From positions 1-50,368 of the forward strand of contig PAAY01000088.1 in assembly GCA_002698985.1 (NCBI GenBank): 50,368 bases of DNA, read 5' to 3'. Position numbers and translations under genes: made by a program. Shown here piece by piece: positions 35,326-43,942 of this stretch (position 1 is the stretch's first letter; each line of letters begins with the position of its first letter). The notes below the pieces were generated by a model that made no database searches, was not told where the DNA came from, and saw nothing but the letters and a program-made list of their open reading frames with translations. Source of the stretch: Saprospirales bacterium. GTDB taxonomy: Bacteria; Bacteroidota; Bacteroidia; Chitinophagales; Saprospiraceae.

Positions 35326-36564
35326 TCAATGCTTTAAAAAATGTGCCGAAAGCACCTCGCCATCGTTGAGCAATTGCAGGGTATAATACCCGGGCCGCAA
35401 CCCCTCCACATCGATGGACGACACCCCATCACCCAGCGTTCCGGCTTGCACCTCCCTGCCCATGACGTCAAAAATGATGTATTCGCCGGCTCCGTTGAAT
35501 TTCGCATCGGCCTGGATGTGCAGCACCGACGAGGCCGGGTTGGGGTAGAGTACGTTTTTCCCTTCGGCAATATTTTCGGTGGTGGCCGTGGCGCAGGAGC
35601 CGGCATTCAGCAGGCCGGAGCGAAAGAGACTCAGAGCTGCCAGCATTCGTGCCTTTTGCCCAAGTGTGAACATGGCCATGCAGGCGTCGTCGGTGTAGAA
35701 CATGTAGTTCATGAACATATCCGGTTCATCGCAGGAAACCACTGGATGCACCGGGCATTGGCCCAGGTAGGTTTCACAAGCCTCCGGTGTGTCGGCGACG
35801 AAATCGTCCTGGCAGCAGTCGGTTACATTGGGCCCCCAGGGATGCTCGAGGTTGAAATAGTGCCCGACCTCATGGGTAAGTGTCCGGCCCAGGTTGTAAG
35901 GAGGTTCGGCTGCGAGGGTACCGAAAAAGCGGTAGTTGATTTCAACGCCGTCTTCTTCCGGTGGCCCCTGTCCGGGAAAGCTTGACGTTCCGGAAACACC
36001 GCCTGCAAATTTTGCGACCCATATATTGAGGTACTTGGAAGGGTCCCAGGCGTCTTTCCCACCCAGGGCCGAATAATGGATGGCAGAGGTTCCGCCAATG
36101 CCAATGTCGTTGTTGGTGAAGGTCCGTGTAATGCCATTTGTGGGCTGCCCATCGGGATCGGTACCGGCAAGGCAAAACTCCAGCTCCACATCGGCAACCA
36201 GGGATTTGAAAACGAAAGGAATGTCGGCAACTTCATCGTTGAGGGCCCGAAAGTCGCGGTTCAGGGCATCGATCTGAGAGAGAATCTCGGCATCTGAGAG
36301 GTTTTCCTCAGGGGAGTTCCAAACGATGTGCACCACCACGGGAATGGTGATCACCTGCCCTCGATGGATTATGCCGGGCTTGGACTGGAGCCACTCCCTG
36401 ATTTGCCGGTTTTGCTGCTGCCATTGCCGGTAATTTTCAGCATCCCGGTTCCACCACTCCTGGCGAAGTTGCGAAGCGAGGCAAGGCTCATTGCGCTGAG
36501 AAACCAAGGCGGAGGTTGAGAAGAAAAGCCATAAAAGGATTGTGAACAAGGCCGGAGCTTTCAT
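35326..36564 (-). CDS. Secreted M43 zinc protease with T9SS sorting domain (second copy)
   Basis: Product of 412 aa. Signal peptide MKAPALFTILLWLFFSTSALVSQ. The M43 domain (about 75-330) starts ITIPVVVHIVWNSPEENLSDAEILSQI, carries HEVGHYFNLEH (His231, His235, His241) and the Met-turn region PDMFMNYMFYTDDAC, with paired cysteines (CCQDD, CETYLGQCP). The C-terminus (about 340-412, VLYPNPASSVLHIQ to GYYTLQLLND) is a T9SS sorting domain. It is related in plan to the protease at 20227-21732 but lacks the fibronectin-like domain. The start at 36564 is set by the -7 box at 36591-36598, which excludes the in-frame ATG at 36606. Confidence 0.93.
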   Translation of the reverse strand: MKAPALFTILLWLFFSTSALVSQRNEPCLASQLRQEWWNRDAENYRQWQQQNRQIREWLQSKPGIIHRGQVITIPVVVHIVWNSPEENLSDAEILSQIDALNRDFRALNDEVADIPFVFKSLVADVELEFCLAGTDPDGQPTNGITRTFTNNDIGIGGTSAIHYSALGGKDAWDPSKYLNIWVAKFAGGVSGTSSFPGQGPPEEDGVEINYRFFGTLAAEPPYNLGRTLTHEVGHYFNLEHPWGPNVTDCCQDDFVADTPEACETYLGQCPVHPVVSCDEPDMFMNYMFYTDDACMAMFTLGQKARMLAALSLFRSGLLNAGSCATATTENIAEGKNVLYPNPASSVLHIQADAKFNGAGEYIIFDVMGREVQAGTLGDGVSSIDVEGLRPGYYTLQLLNDGEVLSAHFLKH

Positions 36565-36590
36565 ACGCTGCACAGTTTGACGAAGACAAT

Positions 36591-36598
36591 CAAAAGTA
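36591..36598 (-). promoter_or_regulatory. -7 box for the second M43 protease
   Basis: The minus strand reads TACTTTTG (TAnnTTTG), 26 nt before ATG 36564. Confidence 0.65.
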
Positions 36599-36657
36599 AG
36601 ATGCAATTTGAGAAAAGCTGATATTAGTACAGCTTGCGTCGGTTGGCAGCCAAATGA

Positions 36658-36695
36658 AGAAGGCCGGGCAGAATGGATCTACCCGGCCTTTTTGC
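36658..36695. terminator. Terminator-like hairpin after the NYN gene
   Basis: AAGGCCGGG at 36660-36668 pairs with CCCGGCCTT at 36682-36690. The T-run is good on the + strand; on the minus strand, where the upstream gene ends, it is broken (CCTTCTTC). Confidence 0.6.
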
Positions 36696-36709
36696 ACTAT
36701 GAAAAAGGA

Positions 36710-37780
36710 TCATTCCTCAGAAAAATCACTTTCGTCATTGGATGCCACTGACACCTCCTCCGCTTTGCCGTTGCCCCGGCTACCGCGCAGGCGCTTGTTG
36801 GGCATGTTCACAACGATGAACTCAACGGGCGTACCTTCCGTCATGGAGTAGAAGTCGGTGCCGTGAGCACAGTCATCCATTCCGAAGTAGAAGTCACCTT
36901 CCGGCGTTTCGATGAAGCCGAAAAAGTCCATCAGGCGCTTGATACGGCCACGGTACACATCGCCGGCGTTGATGATGCGGTTGCCGAAGGATTCATCGTC
37001 GAAATCGTTTTCGATGTCAAACTCGTCGTCGTTGTAGGAGTAGCGTTGGGCGCGCATCTTTTCGCGACATTCTTTGCAGAAGAAGGGCCTGTTTTTTCTG
37101 ACGAACTCATCAGTCAGAATGGGGTTCGGGCCTTCGTGCATGGGCGAGCGGCACTCCACATAGCGCTCCTCGTTCACTGCCTTGATGTCTTCGGTAAGAT
37201 CATCCAGCCAGATGACGTCAAAGTCCCTGACGTGTTTGGAGTCTTTGTTGTCGAGCAGTTCAAAGGCGCAGGAGCCTTTGATGCTGGCTATGGCAACGCG
37301 CTTGCCAAGCAATCGCACCTTCTGCAGCAGCGGAACATAATCACGGCTGCCGCCCAAAAACAGGGCAATGTCGTAGCTGTTGAGTGCTGCATAATAGAGC
37401 ATGTTGGCTGACAATGCCACGTCCACAGATTTTTCTTCCGGCGTGAAATCGTCGTCGGGGTGGCGGTCCTTTTTGCGAAGCCGCCTGCCTCGGTAATCCA
37501 CCGGGAAGACCTCCACCTGGTAGCCATACTCTTCGCGAAGAATGTCGTAAAAGACCTTGCGCCTTTTGACCATTTCTTCGTCGGAATTTTGGTAGTTGAT
37601 GGCATTGGAGCCAAACATATAGGTGCGAACGATATCAACGGGAATACCCCCCATCTTGCGCCCCAGAAGTTTAGCCAACACCACGGGTAATTTCCCATAG
37701 TCAATCTGGAAATCTTCACCAAGAAAACGCACGGTTGAATACAACCATGACCCATCCATAAAAATCATCACTTTAGCCAT
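36710..37780 (-). CDS. NYN (PIN-like) domain protein with zinc site and cold-shock-like domain
   Basis: Product of 356 aa, cytosolic. About 1-190 is a NYN/DUF88-type PIN-like nuclease fold: VMIFMDGSWLY with Asp9, EKSVDVALSANML, and ALFLGGSRDYVPLLQKVRLLGKRVAIAS supply the acidic residues of a metal site. About 200-245 carries CRSPMHEG and FFCKECREKM, a likely zinc-binding pair of half-sites. About 270-330 reads RGRIKRLMDFFGFIETPEGDFYFGMDDC, the pattern of a cold-shock/OB RNA-binding domain. A low-complexity acidic tail follows (EEVSVASNDESDFSEE). A role as an RNA-binding endoribonuclease is inferred; the target is unknown. It is monocistronic. Confidence 0.85.
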   Translation of the reverse strand: MAKVMIFMDGSWLYSTVRFLGEDFQIDYGKLPVVLAKLLGRKMGGIPVDIVRTYMFGSNAINYQNSDEEMVKRRKVFYDILREEYGYQVEVFPVDYRGRRLRKKDRHPDDDFTPEEKSVDVALSANMLYYAALNSYDIALFLGGSRDYVPLLQKVRLLGKRVAIASIKGSCAFELLDNKDSKHVRDFDVIWLDDLTEDIKAVNEERYVECRSPMHEGPNPILTDEFVRKNRPFFCKECREKMRAQRYSYNDDEFDIENDFDDESFGNRIINAGDVYRGRIKRLMDFFGFIETPEGDFYFGMDDCAHGTDFYSMTEGTPVEFIVVNMPNKRLRGSRGNGKAEEVSVASNDESDFSEE

Positions 37781-37851
37781 ACGTCACATTTTTAATAAAA
37801 AAAATTACAACCTCACTCAAATGCCAGCTCCTCAGTTTGGATGGAGAACGA

Positions 37852-40752
37852 CTATTCGATGGTGAGTTTTTTTTCAACTTTGGTCCTCTCTTTTTCAAAG
37901 ACAAGGTTGTAGCTGCCTTTTTCAAGGTAAAACTTACCACTGTCAGCTTTTTCAAGCTTGATTTCCTTTCCTTCTTTTTTCTTCCCGTTGAGCAGTTTTT
38001 GATAATCATCAACGACCTTGTCGTCAACAAAGCCATTGTATGTCAAATAATTAAAGCCTTTTTGCAAATCGGCAGTCCAGGATGCCAACTCCAGGTCTTC
38101 TGCAAGTACCTTTATCCTGACTTTGCCGCCATCCCGGCTGAATACCGGTAAACTGATTTCCGGCTCCGAATATTCTCCGGTGTAAGCGCGGCGCTCACGG
38201 CCCCAGCGCCCGAATTTTCTGACTTTGTCGATGTCGAAAACATACAGGCTGGAGCTGCTGATCGAATCATCGAGCATTTCGAGGTGCTCCACATTGCCCA
38301 CATACAAAGAGCGGCCGTGTGTGCCCAAAACCAGGTCTTTGGCCACCGGATGAACGACCAGGTCGTGTACGGCAACAGCCGGCACATCTTCACCAAGCGC
38401 CATCCAGGTTGCTCCCCGGTCAATCGAAACGTAGGCACCGTGGTCTGTTCCGACGTAGAGTATGCGCCCGTTGTGCGGATCCTCTTTGATGACGTTGACC
38501 GGTTCCATGGGCAATCCATCAGCTATGGACTGCCAGGTTTTGCCAAAGTCTTCGGAAACATAGACCATGGCGTCAAATACATCATTCCGGTAGCCATTGA
38601 GGGCAACATAGACCCGGCCCAATTCATGGGCTGAAGCCTGAACCCGGCTCACATAAAACCCCTGCGGCAGTCCCCGGCTGATGTTTTGCCAGGAGTGACC
38701 GCCATCTTTGCTGACGTACACCAGCCCGTCGTCAGAGCCGGTGTAGAGCAGCCCAAACTCCAGGGGTGATTCATGAATGGTGGTCAAGGTTCCAAAAGGC
38801 ACATCTCCCTCCCGTTCACCTTGAGTCAGGTCATCGGAAATGGCTTTCCAGTCGTCACCCTGGTTCATGGAGCGGTACAACTTGTTGGCCCCCATGTAAA
38901 GGATGTCCTGGTTGTGTACGGAAAGGTGAATGGGCGTCTGCCAGTTCCAACGCAAAGGCCGCTCGCCCAGTTCGTGTTGAGGGGTGATGCGCTTGCGGTC
39001 ACCGGTTTTCTTGTTGATGCGGAAGTAATTGCCAAACTGGAAGCCGGTGTAAACGGTGTTGTTGTCCCTGGTATCAACCTCCACCTGCATGCCGTCTCCG
39101 CCCATGATGGCATCGAAAGGATAGTCACCGCTGCCATGCCAGCGCAGATTTGGCGTGTTGTTGTGAGGACCGTACCAGACGCCATTGTCCTGGCATCCGC
39201 CATACACATTGTAGTTGCGCTCGTGATCGACGGCGATGGCGTAGAATTGTCCGACGGAGGGCGAGTTGCATTTGACCCAGGTCTGGCCGTTGTCGTATGA
39301 AATGTTAATTCCACCGTCGTTGCCGAGGATGAGGTGGCCTTCCCTGGAAGGGTCGATCCACAAGGCGTGGTGGTCCACATGCACGTTTTCCTGGTTGATG
39401 TTGTTCCAGGTTTTGCCGCCGTCAGCAGAGTGCAGGATGGGAACGCCATAGATGTACAGTTCCAGGGCGTCGGAAGGATTCACGTGGACTTTTCCAAAGT
39501 AATAACCATAAGTGTAATAGACATTGTCCAGGTAGTCCTCGTGGGTGCGCTGCCAGGTGGCACCGCCGTCTTTTGAGAGATAGACTTCGGCGCCGGTCAC
39601 TTCCGTATCGAACAAATCTTCATTGGCATTGTAGAGGTAGTCGTACAGTGCTGAGGGCTTCAGCTTGCCGGACTTGACCATCCGCTTCAGTTTTTTTGCA
39701 TTGTATTCCTTCGGAAAACGGTTGTCCTTGAGGAAGGCATCCAGCTTCTCGTCGTCGAGGGCCAGAAAACTTTTGACTTCCATGTTTTTGAAGTCCTGCT
39801 TTTTCAACTCATCGGTCGGTTCTCCTTCACCTTCTTCTTTGGGTCTGGGCGTCTGGTTGTCAATCACGGCATAGACCCATGTTTCGCCATTGTGAACCGC
39901 GGCATCCAGACCGATCCGACCAACGCCGTCGCCCGTCGGAAAACCGGAGCTTGCCGTGTTCAGGCGCTGCCAGGTTTTACCGCCGTCCTCGCTTTTGAAA
40001 ATTCCGGAACCTTCACCTGATTCTACAAAATTCCAGGCCCGGCGCTCGCGGTGCCACATGCCTGCATATACAATGTTGGGATTGGCAGGGTCCATCACCA
40101 TGTCAACGGCACCGGTATTTTCATTGACGTACAGCACCTGCTGCCAGGTCTTCCCCCCGTCTTCGGTTCTGAAAACACCCCGCTCGATGTTGGGAGAATA
40201 GAGGTGGCCAAGGGCCGCTACCATCACCACATTGGGATTGTCAGGGTCTATCAGCACCTTGCCGATGTGGTGGGTTTCGCCCAGTCCTTTGTGCTCCCAG
40301 TTTTTACCTCCGTCTTTCGAAACGAAAATACCTGTACCTGCATAGGATGAGCGACTGGAGTTCACCTCCCCGCTGCCGACCCAGATGGTATTGCTTTTCC
40401 AGTCCACGGCAATGTCCCCGATGGTCATGACCATCTCCCTGTCGAAAAGAGGGGTAAATGACTGGCCGTTGTTTTCTGTTTTCCAAAGTCCGCCGGAGGC
40501 ATAAGCCACGTAAAAGTGGGTGGGGTCATCCGGGGAGACATCGATATCTGTAACCCTGCCGGAAAATACCGTTGGGCCAATGGATTTGAAGGGAATGCCG
40601 GCAACCAGGGAGTTCTCTTGCAGTTGCTTTCGTTGTTCAAAAGTGGCAATTCTGTCTTGGGCAGGGGTGGGGCTGTGTTCAGCTGTTTGCGCAGCGACGA
40701 TGCTAACAACAAAAACTACCAATGCTGGAATCAGCCAGGATTTGCTGGTCAT
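37852..40752 (-). CDS. Secreted BNR/sortilin-like beta-propeller protein
   Basis: Product of 966 aa with an N-terminal hydrophobic export segment (SWLIPALVVFVVSIVAAQ). It contains many BNR/Asp-box blades (SKDGGKNWE, TEDGGKTWQ, SEDGGKTWQR, SKDGGATWQR, SADGGKTWN, SKDGGHSWQN, SEDFGKTWQS, DRGATWM), forming one or two seven-plus-bladed propellers like VPS10/sortilin or xyloglucanase-type proteins. A Lys/Glu-rich region (about 290-380) interrupts the propeller, and a C-terminal beta domain (about 880-966) follows. No T9SS sorting domain or catalytic signature was found, so enzyme activity is uncertain. It has a long leader from a -7 box at 40923-40930. Confidence 0.85.
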   Translation of the reverse strand: MTSKSWLIPALVVFVVSIVAAQTAEHSPTPAQDRIATFEQRKQLQENSLVAGIPFKSIGPTVFSGRVTDIDVSPDDPTHFYVAYASGGLWKTENNGQSFTPLFDREMVMTIGDIAVDWKSNTIWVGSGEVNSSRSSYAGTGIFVSKDGGKNWEHKGLGETHHIGKVLIDPDNPNVVMVAALGHLYSPNIERGVFRTEDGGKTWQQVLYVNENTGAVDMVMDPANPNIVYAGMWHRERRAWNFVESGEGSGIFKSEDGGKTWQRLNTASSGFPTGDGVGRIGLDAAVHNGETWVYAVIDNQTPRPKEEGEGEPTDELKKQDFKNMEVKSFLALDDEKLDAFLKDNRFPKEYNAKKLKRMVKSGKLKPSALYDYLYNANEDLFDTEVTGAEVYLSKDGGATWQRTHEDYLDNVYYTYGYYFGKVHVNPSDALELYIYGVPILHSADGGKTWNNINQENVHVDHHALWIDPSREGHLILGNDGGINISYDNGQTWVKCNSPSVGQFYAIAVDHERNYNVYGGCQDNGVWYGPHNNTPNLRWHGSGDYPFDAIMGGDGMQVEVDTRDNNTVYTGFQFGNYFRINKKTGDRKRITPQHELGERPLRWNWQTPIHLSVHNQDILYMGANKLYRSMNQGDDWKAISDDLTQGEREGDVPFGTLTTIHESPLEFGLLYTGSDDGLVYVSKDGGHSWQNISRGLPQGFYVSRVQASAHELGRVYVALNGYRNDVFDAMVYVSEDFGKTWQSIADGLPMEPVNVIKEDPHNGRILYVGTDHGAYVSIDRGATWMALGEDVPAVAVHDLVVHPVAKDLVLGTHGRSLYVGNVEHLEMLDDSISSSSLYVFDIDKVRKFGRWGRERRAYTGEYSEPEISLPVFSRDGGKVRIKVLAEDLELASWTADLQKGFNYLTYNGFVDDKVVDDYQKLLNGKKKEGKEIKLEKADSGKFYLEKGSYNLVFEKERTKVEKKLTIE

Positions 40753-40922
40753 AATGATTTAGGATAATTAGTCTATACTTGTTTTCGAGTGCTCCCTAAT
40801 GGGTTGCTATTGATTCCCGCTTTGATGAATGGAAGATAAATACAGTTTCTTTTTTTCCTTTATCAATTGCGGAAGGGGTATTTTCTACTTTGTTATCGCT
40901 GGTCAATGAGGATTTTGTGCGG

Positions 40923-40930
40923 CAAATATA
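40923..40930 (-). promoter_or_regulatory. -7 box upstream of the BNR gene
   Basis: The minus strand reads TATATTTG (TAnnTTTG). The ATG is at 40752, giving an untranslated leader of about 165 nt, the longest in the window. Confidence 0.45.
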
Positions 40931-40952
40931 ACAATAGGTACAAATTGAAAAA

Positions 40953-40968
40953 GGAAATTGAAATTTCC
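40953..40968. promoter_or_regulatory. 16-bp inverted repeat near the -33 region
   Basis: GGAAATTGAAATTTCC has 7-bp arms around GA. It sits 22-38 bp upstream of the -7 box at 40923-40930, where an activator or repressor could act. Confidence 0.4.
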
Positions 40969-40998
40969 TGATACTGATATGACAGAACCTTATGAGAA

Positions 40999-42276
40999 TC
41001 AAACAGGTAGATCGTACTCCTTGATTTTCCGGTAGAGGGTTCTTTCCGAAATGCCGAGCTCCTGGGCAGCATCGCGACGTTTGCCATTGTGCTTTTTCAA
41101 GGCCTTCATAATCAGGTCTTTTTCCATCTCCACTAAACTCAGGTTTTCCTCAACCACTTCTGCCTTTTGGTAAGTGTCATCGGCGCGGCCAAGGATGATG
41201 GGCTGGTTGCTGGGCTGGTCATGGTATTCCGGAACAGACTCTTCCGGCAAAGCTGCATCCCTGTTGGCCGTGTCCTGCATTTCACCCAAAAAAGCCGGGG
41301 TGTACATGGGTTTGAGCCCCGCGCCGGTAGGCATTTCCAGGTTGTTCTGACGAACCAATTCAAAAATGAGGGTCTTCAGGTGGTTGAGGTCGTTTTTCAT
41401 GTCGAAGAGAAACTTGTACAGAATCTCCCTTTCATGAAAGCGCTCAGAGATGTCGTCGTCTTTTCCGGGTATCATCGGCAACTGTCGTTTGCCCATCTCC
41501 GGAATGAGGCTGAGCAAGTCCTCCGGGCCAATGAGCCTCCTTTCAGCCAGGATGGTCAGTTGTTCGGCAACATTTTTCAATTCCCGCACATTGCCCGGCC
41601 AGCTGTAGGATTCCATCATCTTTCGGGCTTCCTGGTCCAGCTGTACGGGTTCGATGTTGTATTGCTCAGCCAGGTCATTGGAGAATTTGCGGAACAGAAG
41701 AAAGATATCCTCCGGTCGCTCACGCAATGCAGGGACCCTTATCGGCACGGTGTTCAGGCGGTAGTAAAGGTCTTCGCGGAATTTCCCTTTGCGCACGCGA
41801 TCCAGCAGGTCCACATTGGTGGCAGCAATCACCCGTACATCCGTTTTTCTGACGACGGAAGAACCGACCCTGATGAACTCACCTGATTCTAGCACCCGCA
41901 AAAGGAAAGCCTGCGTATCCAGGGGCATTTCACCCACTTCGTCCAGAAAAATGGTCCCACCGTCAACGGTTTCGAAATAGCCTTTTCGTTCGCCGGTTGC
42001 ACCGGTAAATGAGCCTTTCTCGTGGCCAAACAACTCTGAGTTGATGGTGCCGGCCGGAATGGCGCCGCAGTTGATGGCTATAAACTGGTTGTGTTTTCTC
42101 GGACTGAGGGCATGGATGATTTTCGAAAAAACCTCTTTACCTACACCGCTCTCACCGTGGATCAGCACCGTCAGGTCGGTCCCTGCTACACGGATTGCCG
42201 TGTCCAGTGCCCGGTCGAGCTTGGGTGAGATGGAAATGATGCCAAAGCGTTGTTTAATCGCCTGGAGTGAGTGCAT
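40999..42276 (-). CDS. Sigma-54-dependent transcriptional activator without receiver domain
   Basis: Product of 425 aa. It starts almost directly with the AAA+ domain: Walker A GESGVGKE, the GAFTGA loop here as GSFTGA (HEKGSFTGATGERKGYFE), Walker B GGTIFLDEVGEMPL, and arginine-finger region FREDLYYRLNTVPI, then SWPGNVRELKN. A linker (about 265-375) and a C-terminal Fis-type HTH (IMKALKKHNGKRRDAAQELGISERTLYRKIKEY) follow. There is no N-terminal receiver or GAF domain, so its signal input is not visible. It lies 11 bp behind miaB on the same strand; the pair is common in Bacteroidota, where lptE and secG often follow. Here they do not. Confidence 0.93.
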   Translation of the reverse strand: MHSLQAIKQRFGIISISPKLDRALDTAIRVAGTDLTVLIHGESGVGKEVFSKIIHALSPRKHNQFIAINCGAIPAGTINSELFGHEKGSFTGATGERKGYFETVDGGTIFLDEVGEMPLDTQAFLLRVLESGEFIRVGSSVVRKTDVRVIAATNVDLLDRVRKGKFREDLYYRLNTVPIRVPALRERPEDIFLLFRKFSNDLAEQYNIEPVQLDQEARKMMESYSWPGNVRELKNVAEQLTILAERRLIGPEDLLSLIPEMGKRQLPMIPGKDDDISERFHEREILYKFLFDMKNDLNHLKTLIFELVRQNNLEMPTGAGLKPMYTPAFLGEMQDTANRDAALPEESVPEYHDQPSNQPIILGRADDTYQKAEVVEENLSLVEMEKDLIMKALKKHNGKRRDAAQELGISERTLYRKIKEYDLPV

Positions 42277-42287
42277 TGAGGACTGTG

Positions 42288-43718
42288 TTAGTTTTCTACA
42301 ATGTATCCTTTCAATGTGGCGGAGGTGGCGCTTTCTATTTTCACCTGAACATAATCGCCGGGCTTCAGCCCTGCTTTCTTCGGGAATACCACCATCTTGT
42401 TCTGGCTGTTACGACCTTTGAATTCACGATCGGAGCGTTTGGAATCTCCTTCGATCAATACTTTGAATGTCTTCCCGATGTCCGCCTGGTTGTGCTTGTA
42501 TGAAACCTGGTTTTGCAGCCTTACAATCTCTTGAAGACGGCGTTTTTTCACCTCTTCCGGAACGTCGTCTTTCAGCTTTCTGGCGGCCAGCGTTCCCGGC
42601 CTTTCCGAATAGAAAAACATGTAAGACATGCTATAGTTGGCCCATTCAATCATGCTCAAGGTGTCCTGGTGCTCTTCTTCCGTTTCGGAACAAAAACCCG
42701 CAATGATATCCGAGCTGATGGCGCAGTCGGGGATGATCCTGTAAATGGCACGAACACGGTCCATGTACCATTCGCGGTCGTAGGTGCGGTTCATGAGCTT
42801 TAGAATCCGGCTGTTCCCACTCTGAACGGGCAGGTGAATGTACTTGCAGATGTTTTCATGCCTGGCCATGGTGTGGAGCACCTCATCGGTGATGTCCTTC
42901 GGGTGAGAAGTGGAAAAACGCACCCGCAGGTCGGGATTCACCATAGCCACCATTTCGAGCAACTGGGCAAAATTGACCACCTGACCGGTTTCCGGGTTCT
43001 CCCATTTGTAGCTGTCCACATTCTGCCCCAGCAGTGTCACCTCCCGGTAGCCTCTCTCAAAGAGATCGGTCGCTTCCGCAACGATGCTGAAGCAATCGCG
43101 GCTCCGTTCACGGCCCCTCGTAAAGGGCACCACGCAAAAGCTGCACATATTGTCGCAGCCCCTCATGATGGAAATGAACGCCGTGACACCGTTGGAATCC
43201 AGCCTCATCGGGCTGATATCGGCATAGGTTTCCTCCTTGCTGAGAAAGACATTGACACCTTTGTCACCATCCTCAACCACTTCCAGCAATTTGGGAAGGT
43301 CGCGATAGGCATCCGGTCCTACCACCATGTCAACCAGCTTTTCTTCTTCCAAAAACCTGGTCTTCAGCCGCTCAGCCATGCAGCCCAGCACGCCCACCAT
43401 GGTTTCCGGCCTTTGCTGTTTTACCTTGTCGAATTCACGAAGGCGTTTGCGCACCGTCTCTTCGGCTTTCTCACGGATGGAGCAGGTGTTGATCAGAATG
43501 AGATCGGCCATTTCAAGATTGCGGGTAGGCGCAAAGCCAGAATCGGCCAGGATGCTCGCAACGATCTCACTGTCACTGAAATTCATCTGGCAGCCGTAGC
43601 TCTCGATGTAAAAGCGCCGCTTGCCATCATTGGGAACCTCTTCGAAAAAGACCTCGCCCTGGCGTGATTCGTCCATGGTCTTGTTCAAACCGGTCAATGT
43701 AGGGTTGTTATCGTACAT
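42288..43718 (-). CDS. miaB: tRNA-2-methylthio-N6-dimethylallyladenosine synthase MiaB
   Basis: Radical-SAM methylthiotransferase of 476 aa modifying A37 of tRNAs that read U-starting codons. The N-terminal cluster cysteines lie in [25 protein letters not shown] and GVLGCMAER; the radical-SAM site is [22 protein letters not shown] (CxxxCxxC). The C-terminal TRAM domain carries [30 protein letters not shown] 43718 ([10 protein letters not shown]) is preferred over an in-frame codon at 43748. It is the first gene of a two-gene unit with the sigma-54 activator. Confidence 0.96.
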   Translation of the reverse strand: MYDNNPTLTGLNKTMDESRQGEVFFEEVPNDGKRRFYIESYGCQMNFSDSEIVASILADSGFAPTRNLEMADLILINTCSIREKAEETVRKRLREFDKVKQQRPETMVGVLGCMAERLKTRFLEEEKLVDMVVGPDAYRDLPKLLEVVEDGDKGVNVFLSKEETYADISPMRLDSNGVTAFISIMRGCDNMCSFCVVPFTRGRERSRDCFSIVAEATDLFERGYREVTLLGQNVDSYKWENPETGQVVNFAQLLEMVAMVNPDLRVRFSTSHPKDITDEVLHTMARHENICKYIHLPVQSGNSRILKLMNRTYDREWYMDRVRAIYRIIPDCAISSDIIAGFCSETEEEHQDTLSMIEWANYSMSYMFFYSERPGTLAARKLKDDVPEEVKKRRLQEIVRLQNQVSYKHNQADIGKTFKVLIEGDSKRSDREFKGRNSQNKMVVFPKKAGLKPGDYVQVKIESATSATLKGYIVEN

Positions 43719-43884
43719 AAAATCTGGAATTGATAGTCTTAGCCACAAATCTTCCCGCCTGCATGCCCCAAACGGGCTGCAAAGATACCCTTTCTACAAA
43801 CTTGAGTGACAAAATGGCAGTAAAACTCAAGACCTTTATCGTGGATTGGCCGAACAAAAGATTTACAGAATCTGGATGTTGCAC

Positions 43885-43892
43885 TATTTTTG
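43885..43892 (+). promoter_or_regulatory. -7 box for porU2
   Basis: TATTTTTG (TAnnTTTG), 50 nt before ATG 43943. Confidence 0.55.
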
Positions 43893-43942
43893 AACCACTT
43901 GGCTGGAATTGAATTGGTCAAACTCACAAACAAACAGGATCC

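Noticed and set aside
42834-43667. 277-codon plus-strand ORF opposite miaB
   Set aside because: Shadow frame of a gene with all iron-sulfur motifs intact.
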